DNA from: Homalodisca vitripennis
Lineage: Eukaryota > Arthropoda > Insecta > Hemiptera > Cicadellidae
Length of the DNA stretch: 64,000 bases
Reading direction: 5' to 3'
Assembly (NCBI RefSeq): GCF_021130785.1
Contig: NC_060211.1
Span: forward strand, 28,195,001-28,259,000
Made by a program: the position numbers and the translations under genes. Of this stretch, positions 57,525-64,000 are shown piece after piece. A model generated the notes under the pieces. That model did not search any database. It worked only from the letters and a program-made list of their open reading frames with translations, and had not been told where the DNA came from. The stretch's first letter is position 1, and every line of letters starts with the position of its first letter.

Positions 57525-58014
57525 GCTAATCATGATGTACTTGAAAACAATAATTCAAACTGTAATTATTATCATGCCATTATAAAAGTATATACGGTTT
57601 CAAATAATTTGTCATATAAGCACGTATATTTATACTTATGAAGAAGCAAACAGTATCCAATATGTATATGAATACATAATAACTTTAAACTTGAAGTAAA
57701 AGTTATGAGTAGTATTTTAACTTACCACGTATCTGTCAGACGAATGGTTCTGTCAGTAGAGTACCAAGGTATGGCCTGTGGGTACAGAGTACGTTTCTCT
57801 GTAGTATGTTTCATGTGCGCTCAGTCAAGCGCTGACAATTCGCCAACTGACGGTGTTAAACCACCACAGATACCGAATTTCCGCAGGTTTGCTATAGATG
57901 CAGAGTAGATGGTAAAGCCGATGTAAGAATTCTGTAAATCTGCAAAAGGATGATGGCATAAATAGACGCGAAACCTATTTCTTGGTAGTTAATCACTCAA
58001 TAAAATGTATTAAG
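57525..58014. other. No gene supported
   Basis: A 67-codon frame (57705-57908) has no recognised relatives. The rest is AT-rich. Confidence 0.35.
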
Positions 58015-59105
58015 TAGCACAGAAAGGCAGGGAAAGAGAGAAGCACAGTGAGGCGGAGTAACAACTTAGCACAGCGAGGAGTAACAGAGTAGCACAGACG
58101 AGGTGGAGTAACAACTTAGCACAGCGAGGAGGTGGAGTAACAACTTAGCACAGCGAGGTGGAGTAACAACTTAGCACAGCGAGGTGGAGTAACAACTTAG
58201 CACAGCGAGGTGGAGTAACAACTTAGCACAGCGAGGTGGAGTAACAACTTAGCACAGCGAGGTGGAGTAACAACTTAGCACAGCGAGGTGGAGAAACAAC
58301 TTAGCACAGCGAGGTGGAGTAACAACTTAGCACAGCGAGGAGGTGGAGTAACAACTTAGCACAGCGAGGAGGTGGAGTAACAACTTAGCACAGCGAGGAG
58401 GTGGAGTAACAACTTAGCACAGCGAGGAGGTGGAGTAACAACTTAGCACAGCGAGGAGGTGGAGTAACAACTTAGCACAGCGAGGAGGTGGAGTAACAAC
58501 TTAGCACAGCGAGGAGGTGGAGTAACAACTTAGCACAGCGAGGAGGCGGAGTAACAACTTAGCACAGCGAGGAGGTGGAGTAACAACTTAGCACAGCGAG
58601 GAGGCGGAGTAACAACTTAGCACAGCGAGGAGGCGGAGTAACAACTTAGCACAGCGAGGAGGGAGTAACAACTTAGCACAGCGAGGAGGCGGAGTAACAA
58701 CTTAGCACAGCGAGGAGGCGGAGTAACAACTTAGCACAGCGAGGAGGCGGAGTAACAACTTAGCACAGCGAGGAGGCGGAGTAACAACTTAGCACAGCGA
58801 GGAGGCGGAGTAACAACTTAGCACAGCGAGGAGGCGGAGTAACAACTTAGCACAGCGAGGAGGTGGAGTAACAACTTAGCACAGCGAGGAGGCGGAGTAA
58901 CAACTTAGCACAGCGAGGATTGGGAGTAACAACTTAGCACAGCGAGGAGGTGGAGTAACAACTTAGCACAGCGAGGAGGTGGAGTAACAACTTAGCACAG
59001 CGAGGAGGTGGAGTAACAACTTAGCACAGCGAGGAGGCGGAGTAACAACTTAGCACAGCGAGGAGGTGGAGTAACAACTTAGAGCAGCGAGGCGGAGTAA
59101 AACAG
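58015..59105 (+). repeat. 26/29-bp minisatellite, about 37 units
   Basis: The unit is GAGGTGGAGTAACAACTTAG then CACAGC (26 bases) at about 58140-58330. It becomes 29 bases by an extra GAG from about 58330 to 59070. T/C variation (GGTGG, GGCGG) is scattered. TAA in the unit blocks the plus strand in one frame per unit. Confidence 0.97.
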
Positions 59106-59300
59106 AGTAGCACAGTTAGATTCTGAAACAAATTAGCACAGCGAGGTGGGGAAAGGGTTAGTACAGTTAGATTGGGAAACAAATTAGCACAGCAAGGTGG
59201 GGAAAGGGTTAGTACAGTTAGATTGGGAAACAAATTAGCACAGCGAGGGTGGGGAAAGGGTTAGTACAGTTAGATTGGGAAACAGAGTAACTCAGTGAGG
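59106..59300 (+). repeat. 51-bp tandem repeat adjoining the minisatellite
   Basis: About three to four units contain GTTAGATTGGGAAACAAATT then AGCACAGCGAGGTGGGGAAA and GGGTTAGTACA. The inner TTAGCACAGCGAGG is shared with the 26/29-bp unit, so both arrays have a common origin. Confidence 0.9.
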
Positions 59301-61789
59301 CGGGGAATTTTACTAGGTGAGTGTTGTGGTGGTAGCTCAGGAAAAGGGCAAGATACATAGTAATATTTAAAGAAAAAGATAGTTTCCTGGGGCTGTCAAA
59401 TTTGAGGTGTGTACGAAGTGATACTGTTGTATGAAATTGAAGAATTTGTGAGCAATTATTTAGTAAATCAGTTAGTGAGTTTTAACTTAGTGGTAGATAG
59501 TGCTACCGTACATACGCAAAGTCAGCACCTAGGCGCGTATAAAGGGCGTATTGATTAGCCATTAGCTCCCCGAACACGTCAATATTGACTCTGTCATGGC
59601 TTCATTTGGCCGACTCTAGTTTTTCACTTAGAATTTCTGTTGCAAATAACTAATCCTTTTAAAGTAGCTACCTTATGCAAATCATGCAAGGTTAGTAAAA
59701 GTTGTACAAATAGAGCACTCACTTGGCATTGCTATACTACAGGCATATGCAGCATAACAGTCCTAGTAATTAATGGTCATTATCAACGCGTACAAGGGGA
59801 CAAAATGTTGATTTTACCGAACATTATTTTTATTTTTGTTACAAATGTTCAATTTTGATAAAACTGGGCGAAAAAATTGAGGTACAATGCATTTTTGTAG
59901 AATTCTCAAAACCAACCGGATTTTTTATTACAGTAAAATTTTACGTGCAGGGCTATCGTTATGCGTATGAATATAAAGTTCATATTTTTAAAAAAAAGGG
60001 AAATGTCTTAAAACACATAACAAGACTACTTTTTGATCAATACGTGAAAATTTTATAAATTTTTAATTTCATCCTAGAAAATCTTAACAATTCCATACAC
60101 GTCACTTAAATTATGGAATATTTTACTGATCATGCATATCGATTTTATTAAATAGAGGAAATAAAAATAAAGAAATGTGCATTAATTCTTAAGAATCTTG
60201 ATAATTAATTAAAACCAGCCAATGCGGGGCGACTAAAACTTCACCATCGAGTATTTTCCTTTGACAATTTTCAATTTGATTATGGACTATATTCATTCAT
60301 AATTACTATATAGAATTTCAAGTATGATAAACATAGCATATTATAAAGAATCTAAAAGAACCTTAACGATATCATGTGGTGGCCCATCTGCGTCTCTTTG
60401 TCCTTCTGTGCGATAACGTCTGACAGGTCCTAGAGTCTTGGAACTTCGTAGATAGGGCTCTCTTGGGCCAAGGAAGAGGTCTATTAATTTTAGAGTCTAA
60501 AACTAAAGGATCAGTCTGTAAGTTTCATAGGCCGTGCGATACCCTTTCATAACGTTTACCTTCTACACTCTGCTCAACAGAATAAAAATTAATGATATTT
60601 TAAAATTTATTTAAAATTTTTACATTTTGGTTATTTTGATCCCTTTCACTCTTAGGAAAATGTGAATGACCACTGAGGAATGAAAAATATCTGATAATTA
60701 TATGGTGCTCCGTGCTAATTATTCAGGTAACACAAAATCTTGTCGTTCATTTTTCAACGAAAACCACACAATTAATTAATAATTAGAAATTTGTCATTAA
60801 CATTACACAGTTATACGAATAACATATAGCAAGCTTCCTAATTAATGTAAATATTCGTTTGCTTAAATATTAATTTATAAGTGCCGCTCATCGATCGTTA
60901 ACAATTCATAAAGTGAGGGTAGAGATAAGAAGATTCACGATCCCTCAAGAATAACTAAACACAGGTTATAAAGCGCTATAAGCAGCGCTATAATCCACGT
61001 GAGGTACAACACAACATACTTCCTGATGTTTCATTTATAAACGACGTGACGTTGAAATCTGGTTCAAAATCTTTCAAGAGTCTCGCATTTTTCCTTTGGG
61101 CAGTATTTGCTTTGAGATGGTACAGTCTCGTTATGCCCTTTGCGGGTGAAGTCCGTACTCTTTTTCATTCACTATACACATGCCGTGCCACAATGCTAGG
61201 GAAACCAATTTTGTGTATCTTACGTGTACGAAATTATAGTTTTGAGGATAAAATTAGGTTTTGCAGTATTTTAGTGGAATCCCTAATGAGTTAAGTGGAT
61301 TTAATTGGTAAAAGTCACAATCTGTTGCAAAAGTTTTGTTGTTGCTATTAGGTACAAGCTGCAATTTTGATTGACCTCTGTATATTTTATATTTTTGATA
61401 TCTGATTGTAAAAGTGTATTTTACTTTTTATCTGGGTAAACTCTGTGCAGTGTAATAAATACGGAATCTTAAAAGTGTTAAATTAACTGTAAAGGCTTGT
61501 TTCAACCGATCTATTTATTTTATACATTCCTATGGATTGTAATGGAGCATTTAAATATCAGTAGGCCAGAATTCCTATTATAACTACAAAAAGTTGATAT
61601 GCTTATCTTATCCTATATAAGATAAAATAAAAAAAACATTTAAAAAGTTGTTAAATTAAACATTAGTTATAATGTAGAAAATAAATTTGTTGGCTGAGAG
61701 TCAGCGAAAAATATCACTAGTGAGGTATAGAGATTTCAATTCAATTGAAATTAGGCATGAAGCCTAATTTATATGAGGAATGTATCTCT
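59301..61789. other. No gene supported
   Basis: Frames at 59640-59858, 59855-60058 and 61046-61294 (82 codons) have no recognised relatives. A GC-richer stretch at 60365-60550 (GGTCCTAGAGTCTTGG, GGGCTCTCTTGGGCC) may be a repeat but has no second copy here. AGCGCTATAA is directly repeated at about 60971-60992. Confidence 0.3.
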
Positions 61790-61995
61790 ATGGGATTTGG
61801 CTGAGCGTCGTTGAAGCCTATCACTCAATAGGTTGAAATAATTCCTTTTTTATCTGATTGTGAGTGGAGGGGATGTAAAAGGTTCTTTTCTATGATTTTT
61901 TGTATCTATATTTATTTTTCCATAGGAATTAAATTAGCTATAAATTTCAAATTTTGCATGTAATCTCAGCAAAGCCAGATAATTGTAGTAATATT
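61790..61995 (+). repeat. Dispersed GCTGAGCG repeat, second full-length copy
   Basis: Starts TTTGGCTGAGCGTCGTTGAA then GCCTATCACTCAATAGG, and ends TTTTGCATGTAATCTCAGCA then AAGCCAG. The order of start and end motifs matches 29723-30080, though the middle differs and is shorter. Confidence 0.55.
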
Positions 61996-61999
61996 AGCG

Positions 62000-63059
62000 A
62001 GATTTGTTAATTATAAGACAGTTAATTCACTCTTACACTGTAATAAAATAAGGATCAGACACGAAATGGCTGTAGACAAAAGTACTTTATTCTTATTTAT
62101 TCTAAATACCTTAGATGAGAATTGAATCTTTTAAAGTAAAGTAAGTGCAATTATAAACATAGTTACTTGGCTAGCGAACGGTATATATTTCCTTCAACAT
62201 GGGTATGCCTTTAAACTCCGACACAGGAGTCCTAGATCTAAAACCTCTCGAAAAAGATAATCGGGTCTGCAATAAATGTAGAAATATTTCCTAACACTCG
62301 TATCTCTGAAGTCAATTGTGATACTATACCATTCATATATTTAACACCATCTTGGCACCTTACAGTCTGTAGGTAATGATCGCAGTTACGTGATCATTGT
62401 CTTTATCTAGATGACGAATAGTTCCTCAAATTCACACTGGCTATAAGACAAGGTTACTTGATAAGGTCTGAATTCTGAGCCTTACACCTTATCGCAGTCC
62501 CTCTTCCTAGAAGCTCTAGATCCTGCAACAGTGGAGTAATCAGCTCTATCGTCCCTATTGTCAGTTATGGAGATTGAAAGAAGTTCCTATTTATAGACCC
62601 AATCTTGTCTTTTTGTACCGGCCGGCTCTGAACAAGCTCATAGCTCAAGTACAACAGCAGGTTGTAATCTTCTTATGTGAATGTATGGTTTTTATATGGG
62701 TTGAATGTATGGAATCCCTTTCCCCAGGATGTATGATTTACGCAAAGACCCGTGTGTGGATTAGGAGCCTTCATATCCTCTAGTTGTGATATCTGTTTCC
62801 ATCAGTCCTACAGGCTTAGAACTATTTTTCATTTCAAAATAATATTATATTCCAGAATAATTCATATTATAATGTCTCTACTTGGAGGTGAGACGTTCCT
62901 TACACTATCATTTAAAAAACAACAAATTACACAAAAATAGAACCCTCCTCTTTCTATAGGAAAGTACCCATAATTTTCAAGAATCGGGCGTGTTACAACG
63001 AGGCTTTCTTGCCTCTCTTCTATTTCTCTAAGGTCTGAATTGAACCCAGCAGGGATCAT
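62000..63059. other. No gene supported
   Basis: Somewhat less AT-rich than average, with no coding similarity. A 69-codon frame (62574-62783) is unremarkable. The left end of the unclassified repeat at 63060 might extend back into this stretch. Confidence 0.3.
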
Positions 63060-63530
63060 TTCTGGCTGTTTTATACCTCCCAGTTAAACCTACCCCTGGG
63101 CACAGTAAAAACCTACGTGTCACTTAAATAAGGGCAACCTTATGGACGTCCAGGAGCGGCACATCACAAACCGCAAATTTCATGATTCTAGGGTGCAAGG
63201 GTAATTAGATAGGCCTAGTCTACTGCAGGAAATGACTGTTGGAGTTGGTGGGATTCGTTCCCTAAGTATCAGAGGTTCTTGCTAGTCTCAACAAGGGTGT
63301 ACCACTCCTGCCTGCTTTGACTGGAGAGGCTGGTTCAGAGTTGGCCTCCCCTTCTTCCAGGGAACATGACTTTGAGGTTAGTGCCCTAATTTTTCCTCAT
63401 GGATCTCTCGATAGGAGGCGGCCCCTACTCCCTAACTTTGCCCATCCAGAGTACCCTGTCACTCCGGAAGCAGCGCTAAGATCCTTATACGACTAAGTGC
63501 AATTTCTGAACTTCTGGTCGTAAGAGAACG
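63060..63530 (+). repeat. Unclassified dispersed repeat, copy 2
   Basis: Matches 23160-23690; the best part is 63310-63530, with CTGGAGAGGCTGGTTCAGAG, TTTTTCCTCATGGATCTCTC and CACTCCGGAAGCAGCGCTAA. No frame is conserved between the two copies, so coding is not supported. Confidence 0.7.
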
Positions 63531-64000
63531 AAAAAAGGTCTGAATTGCCTTGAGGGCGACTCGTCACCCTATATCCTTATGCCATCCCTTTACAACAGGC
63601 CCTTAGACTAGTGGCGCTTAAGAGCACCATGATACTGTTTGTAATCATGATGAGATTTACCTGAGAAGTACGGTAAGCATCCCTATTATTAATTATGTCC
63701 ATGAAACAAAATCCATGAACCACATTTTATCCCATATTATCGGTCCATTAGCTTTTTTTCGTCTTATTAAAACCTTATTGTATTCTAAATTACACAATAC
63801 ACCTATTAAACACATGCTGTAAAGATTTCTACGTGGCATTTATGAGTAACACTTTTTTTAATATAGTAATTTAGCTGAAATATGTTTTTCATACAGGCAA
63901 ATTGATTAATAGTACCATATTTTTGAGTTTAAAAATATTTTCCTACTATTTATAATTGTTTTATATTTTGTATAAAACCCATTAAAGTTTGTACAGTTCG
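63531..64000. other. AT-rich sequence, nothing recognised
   Basis: No gene or repeat was recognised up to the window edge. Confidence 0.35.

Noticed and set aside
58015..59105. CRISPR-like array with 29-base repeats
   Set aside because: There are no spacers; the whole unit repeats.

Overview
This window looks like intergenic or heterochromatin-like DNA from an arthropod, most likely an insect. It is AT-rich, no open reading frame resembles a host gene, and nearly everything recognisable is a transposable-element relic or a tandem array. The insect assignment is inference. It rests on the mix of broken Jockey/CR1-type non-LTR retrotransposons, a piggyBac transposase relic, a Penelope-like GIY-YIG fragment, a tRNA-Leu-derived SINE, and short dispersed motifs of kinds I associate with insect genomes. 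I cannot name the species.

Layout. 1-10.7 kb: a SINE 3' half, a GC-rich patch (1745-2010), three non-LTR reverse-transcriptase relics (2765-3581 minus, 4466-5515 plus, 8185-8490 minus) and an unclassified repeat-like stretch. 10.7-14.2 kb: a 134-bp satellite of about 26 units. 14.5-15.0 kb: an inverted-repeat element whose two arms carry a hammerhead-ribozyme-like core. 16.15-17.6 kb: a 123-bp array, with a solitary related fragment at 19.0 kb. 18.7 kb: an (AC)n run. 20.9-23.7 kb: a second foldback family, a SINE, the piggyBac relic and an unclassified repeat that recurs at 63 kb. 25.2-25.7 kb: the Penelope-like fragment. 26.5-28.2 kb: a TIR element whose relative at 56.6 kb carries an inverted core. 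28.3-32.0 kb: 117-bp and 82-bp arrays around another foldback element.

33.3-34.1 kb: a fourth reverse-transcriptase relic, same family as those at 4.5 and 8.3 kb. 36.0 kb: a 16-bp minisatellite. 37.7-38.5 kb: a CCCGCGG-ended element, with an inverted relative at 53 kb. 42.3-43.6 kb: a long-TIR element containing a further LINE 3' fragment. 45-52.3 kb: more foldback copies, including two further hammerhead-like ones, and a 765-bp TA-flanked TIR element. 54.5 kb: the best SINE copy. 55.6 kb: a second (AC)n run. 58.0-59.3 kb: a 26/29-bp minisatellite with a 51-bp relative beside it. 59.3-64 kb: mostly unassigned, with two dispersed-repeat fragments.

No operon, pathway or host gene can be described, and all coding traces are frameshifted or truncated. 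The most interesting signal is three inverted-repeat elements (14467-14999, 45902-46317, 51913-52226). They share an arm structure of CUGANGA-like box, stem-loop, then GAAA, as in hammerhead ribozymes of Penelope-like elements, and one copy shows an apparently compensatory change. All similarities were found by eye within this window; no database search or folding was run.
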